Shown here in pieces: positions 27,601-38,731 of a stretch of DNA of 64,000 nt. The notes beneath the pieces are model-generated. The model made no database searches, was not told the origin of the DNA, and saw only the letters and a program-made list of their open reading frames with translations. The translations under genes were made by a program, and so were the position numbers. This stretch comes from Eremophila alpestris peregrina (Eukaryota > Chordata > Aves > Passeriformes > Alaudidae). The first letter of the stretch is position 1; each line of letters starts with the position of its first letter. The stretch spans positions 8,926,313 to 8,990,312 of the forward strand of contig WMCF01000029.1 of assembly GCA_009792885.1 (NCBI GenBank), in the 5' to 3' direction.

Positions 27601-30600
27601 CACAACTACTACTGCAAATACCATCTTCTACTTTCCTCCATTTTCACTGCTGTTTGCTCTAGCTGAGAGGAGAACTGTTCCATCTCATCAGATGCACAAT
27701 TCCAAAGACACTGGTATGTAGTGGCTGTATGGCTGAGTGTCAGCCATCAGTAGCACAGAATCTCAGAGCAACTTCAAGTTACTACAGAGATGTGCTCCAC
27801 AGGAAAAAAGGTTAAAAGATCAACCTGAGAGTGTAACAAAGTTCACCCAAAACTGCTGTTTCCACCCAGTCACCCCAAGTTCCATGCTTAACTGAATTAA
27901 GAACAGCTGACAGATCTAATTAAGTCATCATGGGCATCTTATCCTCATCTTGTACTAAGTCAAAAGAAGCTACCCCTTGCTTTGTGTTTTGGTAGTATAG
28001 AACCTACTATAAAGCCAGTAAACAAATTAATCTCTGCAGAGACAAACAGTCCCTTCCCCCCAGAAGAACTAATTGTCTGATTAAGAGAGCCTGTTCTTTT
28101 TACTGCTCCTCAATCAGAGTGCAAGAAATAAGGCTATTTGAACTCAAATATAAGCTTCATGTGTTCATGTATTGCAGTGCAGGTTATTTATACATTATGC
28201 AGCTCAAAATCTAGCCAAGGTCATTTAAGCTCATGCTCCTTTGAGGTTGGCTGTAAGGAAATTAAAGTTGTTTTGTAATTTAAATTCTTCTCTGCAATAA
28301 CTATTATATGTGCACCTGTCACAGAACAACTGGCCTCATTAGGGAAAACTTAGTCCAGCCAGGACAGCACAGATGCAGCAGCCTCCTGCCCTGGGCCTAG
28401 CAAAGGACCTGTGCCACCCAGGAACCTGCTTCTGGGAGAGGCAGGCTGCAAAGTCAATGAGACAGAGGGGCTGAGAGCCTCCCACAGGGGCTCCAGGGGG
28501 ACAATAATGAAAGCTGGATGAGCTCTGAGGAATTCAGGAATGAGAACTATCTGAGAGATAGGGGCTTCCCCCCTCATCCTTTCTAAAACAACAAAGGTCA
28601 TGAGGCAGTGAAGCAAACAAGTACCCAGATATTAATCCCTGAGCAAGATGAAATCCCACAGTGCAGATGCTCTAGAACCTTACATGACTTCAACAAAGTC
28701 TGCTCATAATTTAACTAAAAATAAATACTGGCCAATGAATATGGGCTCAAATGTGACCTGAGGTTTATCAATCATCCTGATGTGCAGAGAAAGCAGTGCA
28801 GGACTCTGCTTGATCAGAAAGGAGCAACAAGAGCAAGTCTGGCAGCATTTTAGCCTACCTTAAAGTTGTAAGCCATCCTGCACAAATATTGTGCCTTTCT
28901 ATTTTACCAGATGGCTGCTATCATAAAAGGAGTCTTTGGTCCCTGTCACAACTTTTCATCACTGTGTACAAAATACAGCAAATATTTGCATCTTTTAGCA
29001 TCAGTTACAGAGCATTTGCCATCATCTCTGGTGTGTACAGTAACATTATATGGTAACATGACTGGACTGATGAATATTGCTTTATGCCTGAGAAAACCTA
29101 CCAGCAAATTTTCTATCATATCCCATTCAGACTATAAAATAAGCTCTTGCACTAGGATAGCATCTGCTCTCCTCCCTCATGTCACTCTGAAAGACACATG
29201 TATTTTATTTGGTTCAGCTTACCTTGAACTGGAAAAGAGGATTCATTAGGGTCACAGCAATTAAGCTGGCTGAGACACAAACAGATGTCTACACCAAATT
29301 CTGTGGTATCTTGACCAGGTAAGGAGGTTTTGGCACTGTGAACAGCATGCCCTGATGACCAAACACTGCCACTCTGCAGCCAGACATGCCATGAGGAGAA
29401 AAAGCCTCACTTCTCCAGGTGAAAGCAATTTCCCATTTTAAAAGAACATTTCTTAATTAGCAATCTGAATATCAATCCCAAGATTAAATGAAAATGTATA
29501 AGCACATTATTGCAAGTGGGATGTTTATTTTCTTCCTGTGTACAGAACTGCAGGCCAATAATGTGCACCAGACAGCATCACGCCCACTGCCACAGCTCTG
29601 CACAAGTAGGTGGTGTTGGTGATAATGGATGGCAGAATCACACTAAACATTGTAATCGTGCTGCCAGAACTGCAGTACCTGAGAACTGCAGTTAACACCA
29701 AGAATATCTTGTCAAGAGGTTGCCAGTAAATTTAATAAGTATGCAACTTCCAAACTTTACTTTTTCAGAAGCAGAACACCAAATCATCACAGAACCACTG
29801 GCAAAAACATTCTATAACTGCCAGAAGCTTTCCTTAAACAGATGAAAATTGAAGAGTAGAAGTAACAGCTGCTACTAACACTGATATGCCCAATATGAGG
29901 TTAGCTACCAGTATTAAGCAAGCATCACTCACCTTGTACAGCACCATTAGCAAGCACTGACTGAAATTCACCTGTTGATGCAGATTATTACCACATAAAC
30001 TCAACCAATCAGCTTGCATTAAAGTAATTAAAAGCTTGTGTTTAGACTTTCTCATTGCCAGAGATCCAAAGCAGTCCCCATCAGGAGGGCATTAAAACAG
30101 TCTCACCATTCAACAGAAATCCTTCAAGTATTCCTCACCACTCCAATTTCTAAATCTTGCACTTGCTGCCCACATTCAAAAGGACAGAAAGCAGCAAGTT
30201 TAAAAATAAAGACACAGAAGCAATTCCTTCTGTATCATTTACATTCTTCTAGGAGGAAGCCAAGGGAACCAGGAAGTTCCTCAGGCAGAGCTAATTAACT
30301 TGCCTGGTGAAAACTCCTCACTTGTTCATTAGCTGGAAGATTCATACATGAACTTATGTGAGAATCTGGAAGAGATCCTTGCAAGATTGGTCATCCATTC
30401 TAAATTTCACCTGTCATCACAAACACACAGAGCCCTTCACTGTTACTGCCATGCAGGCAGGTGTGGTTTGAGCCACTCCTTATGTGAATTTGTTGTTCTG
30501 GAGTACAGCACCGACCTCCTCTGCAGTGACTAATACCATGGACTTGCAGCGTGTGCTGGTTCAGTACATGGCCAGGTTTTCCTGAAGGCAGTTTGGCTGA

Positions 30601-31219
30601 ATTTAGGTGTTTTCTACCATATAGTCCTGCCATGACAGCTCAGCAATGCTGGATGTTCTGTCAAGCACTCTCCTAAGAAGTTCAGATTGGGTCATTAGCA
30701 CACAGCATTAGCATTGTTGGTTGAGAAAATATCATAAAGACAAACAAAACAAGTTAAGTATCTGCTTCTAGCCCTCCTATAAAGCAAGATTCTTACCTAT
30801 TAAGAAAGGGAACAACTCCCCTGTGACTAGTTACCAACCCTTGTCACCTGCCCTCAGCCCTGCACATGGAAAAATGTCATTCAGGAAAGGCTGAAAGGTG
30901 CAGAGGTGCTCTGTATTTGCCATCTGCCTACTTCACTCCTCAATGCTCAGGCCTGGACAGACACTTGCTCTGCCTTCTAAGTTCTAAAAGGCCTAGGCAA
31001 AGGAAACCAACTTCCTTCTGATGCCTCACTGGATTCTAGTTGAAAAGTTATTTTATGCCTCTGTCTCCTCATGTTTCTATTTAAGCCTCCCTAATGAGAG
31101 TATATCATGCTCCTTTCCTAAGTATAAATAATAAAAATACGCATTTTGTTGGCTTGTCATTTAAAGTTGCTGTGTCTGAAAATCAGCAGAAATAGATATT
31201 ACAATAACAAAGGGAATTG
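21618..31219. other. Non-coding stretch with one orphan ORF
   Basis: AT-rich sequence with no recognised repeat family. The only open frame that looks at all protein-like is at 23531-23827, listed separately. A short AT palindrome sits near 24.26 kb. The segments at 21.8-22.1 kb, 24.46-24.9 kb and 26.8-27.1 kb are locally GC-richer, without exon structure that I can defend. Confidence 0.45.
23531..23827 (-). CDS. Orphan 98-codon open frame, unrecognised
   Basis: A minus-strand open frame of 98 codons with an ATG start. Its second half is rich in Ala, Arg, Glu, Gln and Leu (for example ALAGRLSALDRRCEALVAAQ) and would favour an amphipathic helix or short coiled coil. Local GC is above the surroundings. 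I do not recognise a family. The region just upstream on the minus strand is not pyrimidine-rich, so a good splice acceptor is missing. A GTATGT donor-like site falls near the 3' end. It may be a decayed exon or retroelement piece, but a chance frame is most likely. Confidence 0.12.
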   Translation of the reverse strand: MFFKKKNGFKRICPNNFMEELEQCCFDSLSQLLPAFLTSLVTVSTCRATAEGGTRKALAGRLSALDRRCEALVAAQQARKDSWAEIRKQGNSWSMLQL

Positions 31220-31270
31220 GGGTTTTTTTGGTTTTTTTTTTTGTTGGGTTGGTTTTTTGTTTGTTTTTTA
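31220..31270. repeat. T/G-rich low-complexity tract
   Basis: A run of T stretches broken by G doublets and triplets, ending in TTTTTTAG. It may be the reverse complement of an old A-tail, or the polypyrimidine tract of a splice acceptor (see the neighbouring exon candidate). Confidence 0.75.
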
Positions 31271-31271
31271 G

Positions 31272-31380
31272 CAGGAAATAAAAATATAACAAGATACTCA
31301 AAGCATCTGTTCACCTTAGGATTCGGAGGCCTAACCAGGTAACAATAAATCCTCTGCAACAGAGACGTGCTGTTCTGCAG
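31272..31380 (+). other. Candidate non-coding exon (109 bp)
   Basis: The interval begins right after a long T-rich tract ending in TTTTTTAG and ends at CTGCAG followed by GTAAGT, a perfect consensus donor. This acceptor-exon-donor layout is the cleanest seen on the plus strand. There is no long open frame across it, so it would suit a long non-coding RNA or an untranslated exon. The T-rich tract could instead be a retroelement tail, making the acceptor accidental. A second, weaker donor-like GGTAAC lies at about 31339. Confidence 0.2.
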
Positions 31381-32254
31381 GTAAGTGTTTTATAAGCAGA
31401 CAGTATTTTTAATACAGCATATTAACTATTGAACTGAGAGACAGAAGTTACACCCAGAGGCACCATAATTCCCTTTTCTCTGCGCTGTGGTCCCAAGCTG
31501 CACTGCAGAGCCGCAGCCAGGTGAGGGAAGAAAGCAGGGCTGGCAGCTGTAGGTGGCTGTCCCCACAGAGGAACAGAAGCTCCTTGCCCAGTGCCACAGG
31601 CATTTGCTGGGCAGCAGAGCGGGAGTGCACCTCTGCTGTGCAGTGTCTGGTGTGAATGGTAGCGTTCCAATAGACTGGCCTGAGCAATGGGCGTTAATGT
31701 TCACGAAGGACTCGGGCTGACAAACCGATAGGGCGCTGAGGGGCGGCTGTGGGGGGCTGAATGTCGGGTTTGTTACAGAACCCAGACAGCTGGAACTTCT
31801 GGAAAGGGAAAATGACCATCCATGTTCAAGGGGTAGGTGTTTGGGAAGGCTGTACGTTCCTGGCACCTCAGCCAGAAGGAAAACAGGAGGGGAACAAGCG
31901 GCCGGGAGTTCACGATAAGCGGAGTCTGCGGCCTCCAAAACCTCGAGCCCCCGCGGGAGTGGCCTAGGGGGCTCTCTCCCTTCATTCGAATCAAACTAAA
32001 GAACTTCTGACTCCTTTGTGGACCCTGGCTTCTCAAAGAGTGATTTCCCACACAATACTATAGCAGACGGTGAATATTTTAAGTATGCAATGCGGCCCAA
32101 ATCCCATGAAAACAGTAATGCCGGTATTTTACACCACGCAAAGTAGTAGGACATGTACATCACAGCTACAGCATTACCTCTCTTAGGAGGGAGGGTGGAA
32201 AAGCACAGGAGTTATTCCTGACCAATAAGCAAAGCTCTTTGACACCTGGCTTAC

Positions 32255-32365
32255 CTTTAGCACACCGGCAGGTCCATGTGCTGCTCGGAGAGCCTCGGAA
32301 GGGGGCACAGCCCCGGCCCTGCCCTGAGGGTGCCAGCCCCGGCGCTGAGGGCCGCGCGCGGCCAT
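32255..32365 (-). CDS. Candidate minus-strand first coding exon (37 codons) at the CpG island
   Basis: On the minus strand an ATG at 32365 lies in the context GCTAAAATGGCC, with A at -3 and G at +4 (strong Kozak). It opens a frame of exactly 37 codons starting MAARGPQRRG and ending GVLK. That end falls on AAG followed by GTAAGC (intron start at 32254), a good donor in phase 0. An in-frame TGA at 32411-32413 closes the frame upstream. The ATG overlaps an AAAATGGCCGC motif resembling YY1 sites and the TISU element of short-leader promoters. The peptide is rich in Arg, Gly, Ala and Pro and I do not recognise it. No matching second exon was found, so it may belong to a gene with a very long first intron, to a lncRNA, or be chance in GC-rich DNA. 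Confidence 0.28.
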
Positions 32366-32370
32366 TTTAG
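32357..32370 (-). promoter_or_regulatory. YY1/TISU-like element over the candidate start codon
   Basis: The minus-strand sequence CTAAAATGGCCGCG matches the core of the YY1 site and most positions of the TISU initiator consensus. TISU normally lies just downstream of the transcription start and includes the ATG. Position and orientation fit the first-exon candidate. There are about three mismatches to the strict TISU consensus. Confidence 0.35.
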
Positions 32371-33181
32371 CTCGGAGCCGCTCCTGTGCCCTCGCCCTCA
32401 CAAAGTCAGCTCAGCCCCGCAGAAGCTGAGATCCAGAGCGCAGCTTGAGGCTCCAAGCCACATTCTTGCACATGTCAGAGGGCGGTGAGGGCCAGCTGCT
32501 CGCCGAAGGGAGCAGAGCAGCAGTGTCCATGCCTGGGCAGAGGTACAGCTGCACAAAGGCACAGCTCCCGAAGGGCTCCAGGCCGAGCTGCAGCGGCTCC
32601 CTCACGGCCAGGGGCAGGAGGCGGGGAGGCCCCAGATGAGGCTCATCAGGACAATCAAGGGCTGGCAGGCGCCTAACGGAGAGCCACCTCTCACCTCACA
32701 CAGCATCAGCTGTGCTGGTGCCCTCTCACGCCCAGACAGAAAGTATGAGTATCTAAAATGCCTTGTTCTCCCTGCTGCCAAACGAGCTCGGAGGTCCATT
32801 GCTGACAAACACGTCTTTAGCAGACCATGCACTTCCCTACCGAATTTTCAGCTTGTTTAAGAGTTCACTGCCTGTTGTATTTTGGCATCCTAAACTGAAC
32901 AAACTCCAAACTGAGTAGCAAGCGTCTTTTGTGTGCGTCTGAAGTGACGTTTTAAGCCAGTTCTTACTTCATCGGAGGGGATTCTCTTTTCTGTAAATCG
33001 CTCTGTAAATCCCGTGCTCTGTGCCTTTGGGACACCCGCCTTTGGGGTAACCCATGGCTGTGTGCCCTCCCCAGGCACAGGAGCACGGGCAGCAGCTCTG
33101 CCTGCCTCGGAGCGGGGCTCGCAGCCGGCCCAGCCCCGCCAGCCGCTAATTGCCTACCAAGAAAGTAGGTTGCGACTGAAA

Positions 33182-33202
33182 GTGTGACAGGCACCGTCAC
33201 AC
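33182..33202. repeat. Inverted GTGTGAC / GTCACAC pair
   Basis: Perfect 7-bp arms flank a 7-base spacer at the edge of the CpG-rich domain. GTGTGA resembles a T-box half-site, so the pair could be a factor-binding palindrome. Only the symmetry is seen; the binding role is inferred. Confidence 0.45.
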
Positions 33203-33215
33203 GGGGTGATGAGAA

Positions 33216-36200
33216 GGAACCGTGGCAGTAGAGAAAGCACAAGGATATAAATGTGGATAATTGGAATGATTTAATTTGCTAATGTTGCATAAGAGGCGTA
33301 ATTAGTTCAGTAACAGTGAGAGCAGCAGAGGAATCAGACTAGTAATCACAAATAATTACGTGCCAATTACACATAGTAAGGGGGTTTTGTTGTTATTGAA
33401 TGGTCAGAATTTGGGAACTAGACCAAATAACAGACCTCACAATCTCTGTTTCAGTCACTTTTTCTTTCATAAAGCAGCAAAGCCTCTCTACCTTTTTTGT
33501 GGCAAAGAAAGAAAAAAACAAAACCCAAGAAAAACCAAGATGTGATGTGCATCCAAATTGGACAGTATTCTTATCAGGAAAGATAAACTTCTAGCGTCTT
33601 TCCAAAGCTCCCTTTCTGTAGCCAAAATCTTTGTCTTGTCCACAGTGCCAATACCATCTGCCAGCAGCCTCCTCAGCTCGTAAGCCATCTGCCAGCCATT
33701 GACCTAGAGCTTTGCATGCTCTCACTGCCATGCTTGCCTAAGCTTCTGCATTTCCACATCTCTCACTAGCCTCCTACCCTGCTCTCACACATCCTCCCAG
33801 AAGAACTGATCCAGACAAATATTGCTAAGCCAACAAGAATGGAAGGAGCTGAATGCTGGTTGTCTTTCCTGTGAAAAGTGCCCCCTTTTTTTTTTTTTTT
33901 CCTAGTTGTTTCCTAGGTAAAATAATAGAGGGTCTTTGAGTTGTTCTGCAATAAAAAACCCAAAACAGTAGTGGAATAATTCACTATTCAACATGGAACA
34001 TAAATTAATTTCTTTAAATAGACTGTTTCTCCTTAATTACAAAACTAAAATAAAAATCAAGAAACTGAAGATCTATATTTTATTATCAATGACTCTAGCC
34101 ACAGATTTATCCTCCTATCTGACAGTCTTTAGCTGAGGGAAACTATAATTGCCTTGAGTTCTAAGTTGGACACTTCACTGCCATTAGATACAGTTATTAT
34201 AACAAACTAAGAAAATTCTGTATATAAAGAACAATGCTGCCACTACCACTGGAGTTTCATGTTTACTGATGTAAATTTTTGTCCAAATCTGAAATGATGT
34301 ACTTAGGAATATGAAAACAGCTTTTGTGTCTTTCAGGTGTGCACAGAGGAGAAGGACATCCCTGACAGCCTCCACTCATCCCACACATCCATAAAAAGCA
34401 CAGAATGAGATTCCCTACATTGTGCCCAAATGAAAAAAGGGCCATCTTTCAGCTGCAGATAACACACTGCTGCTATGAAAGTCAGCATCTGGAAATGCAG
34501 ATCATCATTGTTTTTCATAATGTAAGAAAGTATCAAGTACCCCTTTCCTCAGGAATCTTGGATTGTAGCAGGAAACATCACCATTCCCACAGAAACCAGT
34601 TCACTGGATCCCTTTGGGAACAGCCCTCCTTGCCACAAGTTTCTTGAAACTAATTTTTAAACAAGTTTTTAACATTTAAGCATGTGTCTCTTACCCTTTA
34701 CTGAGAGAACATTTTAGGCAGCATTTAGTTTCTCCCCAGCACAGTAAGCACATCAACTCTTGAAGGTTTTCAACAAAGATGTTACAGTATTTTTTCTTAG
34801 AAATAGGAGCAAGCATAAGAAGAACATGACACAACTGAAGAAAGCCAATTTTGCAGCAGAAATATTAAAAAGCAATTTTGTCCCCAGTTGCTAGCCTGCA
34901 CAAAATTATTATCTACTCACAAATGCATGCTGCTGATGTAACCTCATAGGGGTTCACGTCCCTGAATCTTCAGTAAAATTAATTGGGCCAGTATAATATA
35001 TGATCTAGTTCTTTTGTTCATTTACTTCATTTGTGTAACTTTCTGAGGATATGTTTGTTCCATGTTTCCTTGTAGAATTGCACAGATGAAGAAGCTGCTT
35101 TGTTACCCTGGGATGGGGGCAGAGGAATATTGTTTCTTCCCAAACCAGGTGACAAAGCAGGGGCACAGCCTGTGCTGTGCTGCAGCTTCTCCCCTGTCCT
35201 GAAAATCCTCCCCACAGCTGAGTGGCTCTGGGCTGTGCACCCCAGAGTTGCAGAGGTGCTGCAGGGCTGGGCAGAGGCATCTCACAGGGAACAGAAGCTT
35301 TTCTGCCCCTTCCAAATCTGCCTGCACATTCCCACATTGCAGGGACACCATGAGGTCTTTCCTGCATTGGGGGAGCCTGAAGATTATCTCCTTTCTCCTG
35401 CAGATGATGCCTCATTTGGGAAATTTCAGATAGATATGAATGAGTAATAAATTTAGGGACCATGGTGTAAGGCTGTGGGGGAAATACACAACTCTAAGTG
35501 CCCCGTAGCCATTTGGCAGCCTCCCAGTGCCACGTCCCAAAGCACTCAAGGCACCCTCTCTGTGTACCCAGCCCAAGGAGCCATCTTCTCTGTATCTCTT
35601 TCCTCTCTCTACAAAGGCACATCCAGGCAGCATGTCCAAAAAACAAAAAAAAATTCTCTAACCATTTCTTCATCACCCTTTCCCTCACCTCAGAGCTGCA
35701 AAGCATCCCTCTGGGCTGCCTGATCCACAGCTATGCTGCATCACTTAACTGCTGCCTTAGCTCAAGGTTCACCTCCCACATTTTATTAAATAAAACAGGG
35801 AATCAGTTTCACTGGGGCTTTATCTGAGCTTTATTGCAACTTATATTGTAAGTTTCCTGGAATGAACTTGCTTTTAAAAATGGTTCTGATTTCTACCCCA
35901 CATTCCCTTTTCAGATGTAAAAACGTTCCATGTTGAATTTTTTCCCAGTATTTTCTCTGGGGAGGTGCTGACATGACAGCTTGGTAGGCTTTATGCCATT
36001 CTGTTTGCAAAGCTGTTGTGATGCTTGTAATTTTTTTCTTATGTATTTTCCTTTAGAGATTGCTTGCTTTTTCTCCCTCTGATTGATACAAGGAAATACC
36101 TATCTATGAGAATTCCCCAGGAGAACCAAGAAAGCAGAGTTAGAGGGGCAGAAACCTCATTTGCAACGTTAAAGAGAAACAGAAAGTCCCTTGGCCCTCC

Positions 36201-36842
36201 CCTGCTCTGCAGCAGGAACTCTGTTTCACTTGGTGCATGAGCTGTTTCAAGCCACTGGGAAGGGCACGAATGAATCACAACCCTGAGTTCATCAGATTTG
36301 TATCCCATACCTCTCTCCTTTGTCCTGTGGCAAGTCACAAAGATCTCCTCAGTCTGCAGAGAAACTTGTGATCCTTCCACAGAGAGTGTGTTACTTATAT
36401 TTCCCTAAGGATCACAACTATGGCCCTTACATTGCCCTAGGGTGCATGAACTGCTTCAGGCATTCGACCCCAAGTCAGCTCAGATAATGGAACTCAGATA
36501 TTGAAAAGGAATGAAAAACCCAAATTATGCAAATCCACTGCACCGGGTAATTCACAACTCCCATTTCTGTACCCCGTTGGCAGCTGCAGATTTCCTGTGT
36601 GGAGGTGAGGAGGAACAGATTTAATTAGAGGAGGCTGCCATGCTCTGTGTCTGTGTTTATGGAAGGCAGGCAGTGCTCGATGCATGAGGAGCTGCAGGGC
36701 TACCCACAACATCTCCCGGGCCTCAGTTTCCTGCCTATTGTTTCCCTGCTGATGTTTTACTAAATAAGTCAGTGTCAGCCTGATTTATCTGCTGCTAAGG
36801 GAGTTGTACAACAAATATACTGACATATTTGATTGTTCCACA
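33216..36842. other. Non-coding stretch beside the CpG domain
   Basis: AT-rich, with homeodomain-type TAATTA-like words just outside the island (33.24-33.36 kb), which may be regulatory. The 35.08-35.40 kb part is GC-richer and open on both strands (115 codons plus, 152 codons minus). Such mirrored frames are typical of GC-rich non-coding DNA rather than genes. Confidence 0.4.
33886..33900. repeat. T15 homopolymer
   Basis: A pure run of 15 T after CCCCC. No retrocopy sequence is recognised on either side. Confidence 0.85.
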
Positions 36843-36877
36843 GATAGAACCAAAACAAGTGCCACGTTGGTTCTATC
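36843..36877. repeat. Perfect 11-bp inverted repeat
   Basis: GATAGAACCAA and TTGGTTCTATC flank a 13-base spacer. The stem is perfect but shorter than a microRNA precursor stem. It could form a small cruciform or RNA hairpin. Function is unknown. Confidence 0.6.
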
Positions 36878-38053
36878 ATACCATTTAATAACCACGTTTG
36901 GGTGCCCCAGAAAACTGTTTTCATCATAAAAACTACTTGAAAGGATCCCTCTCTCCTGTTAAAATATTCAAATCTTGTCCATATCTTATTTTAATAAGGA
37001 CAATTTCTTTACTACTTCATTGTAAAAAAACTAGGGAAAATAATCTGTAAAGCATGTCAAAGCCTTTCTTTCCATCTGCTCAATAGAGATGCCTTGATGC
37101 CCCTGGTATGGCACTGCCTGTCTGCACAGGAGTTCCCCTGTGGTTACCTATTCCTTCTGTGGACAAATCCAAAGAGTGATGGTCAGTGCTCTGCAGGTTC
37201 CAGTGCAAGAACCGACTTGGGAACTTCCCTTTGCCCACCAGGACTTCCTTTGTATATTCAACACACAGGATTTAATGTACCTATACAGAAGGGAATCTGC
37301 ACCTCAATGAATTAAGGACTTTTAGGGGGTTTTAATAGGCTATTAAAGCTCGCAATTTGACACACAAAAAGCCTACAGGTCATTAAACCCTTCATTACTT
37401 TTGCAAAAAGTACTAGTCATGCAGGCAAAAGGGTTTTTTCAAAGTGTATTACAACAGCCGTTTCTCCCCCCGTAACCTGCGGGTCAATGTATCAGCTCTT
37501 CACTCACATTTCCCAAAATTGCTTTGGAGCCCTTCTTTCACCAGGTGTTTGAACACGATAAAACACAGTGCCTTTGTGCCAAACTCCCCACGATTTCCAA
37601 AAAGGTCCAAAAATACTCCTCAAAACACTTCAGAGCACAAGGGTAACTAAAATAAGATACAGACCTGGTGTAATCTGAAGGGGTTGCTGGTTCATGTCAG
37701 AGAAAGTGTCACTTCAGCTTCCCCTGCTTTGTGAGAGATTGTGCTTTTGCAAAGGACTTTTGTAAGGACTCAGCCCCAATGAAGCAAGGCTTCACTCCCA
37801 GGGAAGGGGCACACACACTGAATCCCCACAGAAGCCTTTAGCTCCAAATGCAGTGTTTCTCCTTTAAGAAGCAGAAGCCTCCCTCCAACATTCCCTTGGC
37901 TAACATCTACCTGGCGCTTTAGAAGAAAGACAGACGTATCAGGTTTTACAGTGACAAATGTCATGCATTTCTCTCACGTGCAACAAAGGAAATGTTTAGA
38001 GAGCACTTGAGCTCCGAGAAAAAAGTTGCAATTAGAACATCTAGTGTTAAACC
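36878..38053. other. Non-coding stretch, nothing recognised
   Basis: AT-rich sequence in which open frames reach only 73 codons. A few CpGs occur around 37.35-37.5 kb, but there is no island and no repeat family that I recognise. Confidence 0.45.
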
Positions 38054-38731
38054 CTAGAGTAAAGCAAAGAGCTCCCAGGAAATTCGATGCACTCCACGTG
38101 GTACAGCAGTGTGAGCAAGTGAGGGGAATGCCTTTCTTTTTGTCAAAACGCAATTACAATGAGAAGAATGAGAAGTAGCCAATCTGTTTCTGATTCTGTC
38201 TGCTTGGGACCAGAAGCAGCTGAGTGAGACAGGGGAAGTGCCACTCAGGGACAGAGCCCACCAGGCCAGGCACAGCCCTGGCAGGGGACACAAAGGGACA
38301 CAAAGGGACACAAAGGGACACCCAGGCTCTCGAGTCAGGTGCTGGCACAGGCTGTCTGGCTTTGTCCAGCTCACAGAGGCTCGCAGGGGAAAATCACTGA
38401 GAGAAAAGAACGCTAACTTGAGACCAGATCTGAAGATTTCATTCAAGGTGAGAACAGTTTCCCTCTTCAGAAAAAAGAGACAAAAGAAATGCCCTTCTGT
38501 AATTGTACTCTTTTTTGCTTGAGAAATCTCTTTTTTTCCCTGAGAAACAAGTCTGTGTGGTAGCTGTCTAAACAAAGAAGTTGGAACTAAGCAAATAATG
38601 TGATGAAATTGGCCCCCTGTGAAAAAAATAACCAGTCTCTTTATTTCAAAACCAAATTTGATACTATTTTTATGGAATAAAAAGCTAGAAAATTCACTAG
38701 GAAGCATGAATAAGAGAATTTCCCTGCTCAA
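38054..38731 (-). other. Longest open frame in the window (225 codons), probably not a gene
   Basis: A minus-strand ATG frame of 225 codons. The sequence is rich in Phe, Leu, Ser and Cys, with no domain, signal peptide or family signature that I recognise. It crosses a 10-bp minisatellite at 38284-38323, which gives a repetitive Cys-Pro-Leu-Val segment, and a second frame is open beside it. Given the window size, one frame of this length could arise by chance. No splice sites or codon bias argue for expression. Confidence 0.15.
38284..38323. repeat. 10-bp minisatellite, about four units
   Basis: GGGACACAAA is repeated three times without change, followed by a fourth unit diverging at its end (GGGACACCCA). 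Perfect copies suggest a recent expansion. Confidence 0.9.

Larger units (their letters stand above)
31640..33215. promoter_or_regulatory. CpG-rich domain / orphan CpG island, densest at 32277-32640
   Basis: This is the only broad CpG-rich block in the window. In the core (32277-32640) I count roughly 25 CpGs, including a GCCGCGCGCGGCC stretch; CpG is scarce in the AT-rich DNA on both sides. It contains CCAAT-type sequences (around 31670 and 32221), a TGACG half-site at about 32945 and an inverted GTGTGAC/GTCACAC pair at 33182-33202. CpG islands in vertebrates usually mark transcription start sites, so it probably drives a gene or lncRNA. Direction is uncertain; the minus strand has the better first-exon candidate. 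CpG counts were made by eye. Confidence 0.6.

Noticed and set aside
35005..35463. Overlapping 152-codon (minus) and 115-codon (plus) frames
   Set aside because: Mirrored frames in a GC-richer patch with no domains and no paired splice sites.
36715..36780. MIR SINE core (CCTCAGTTTCCTG)
   Set aside because: Only about 13 bp match; no tRNA-derived head or extended core is visible.
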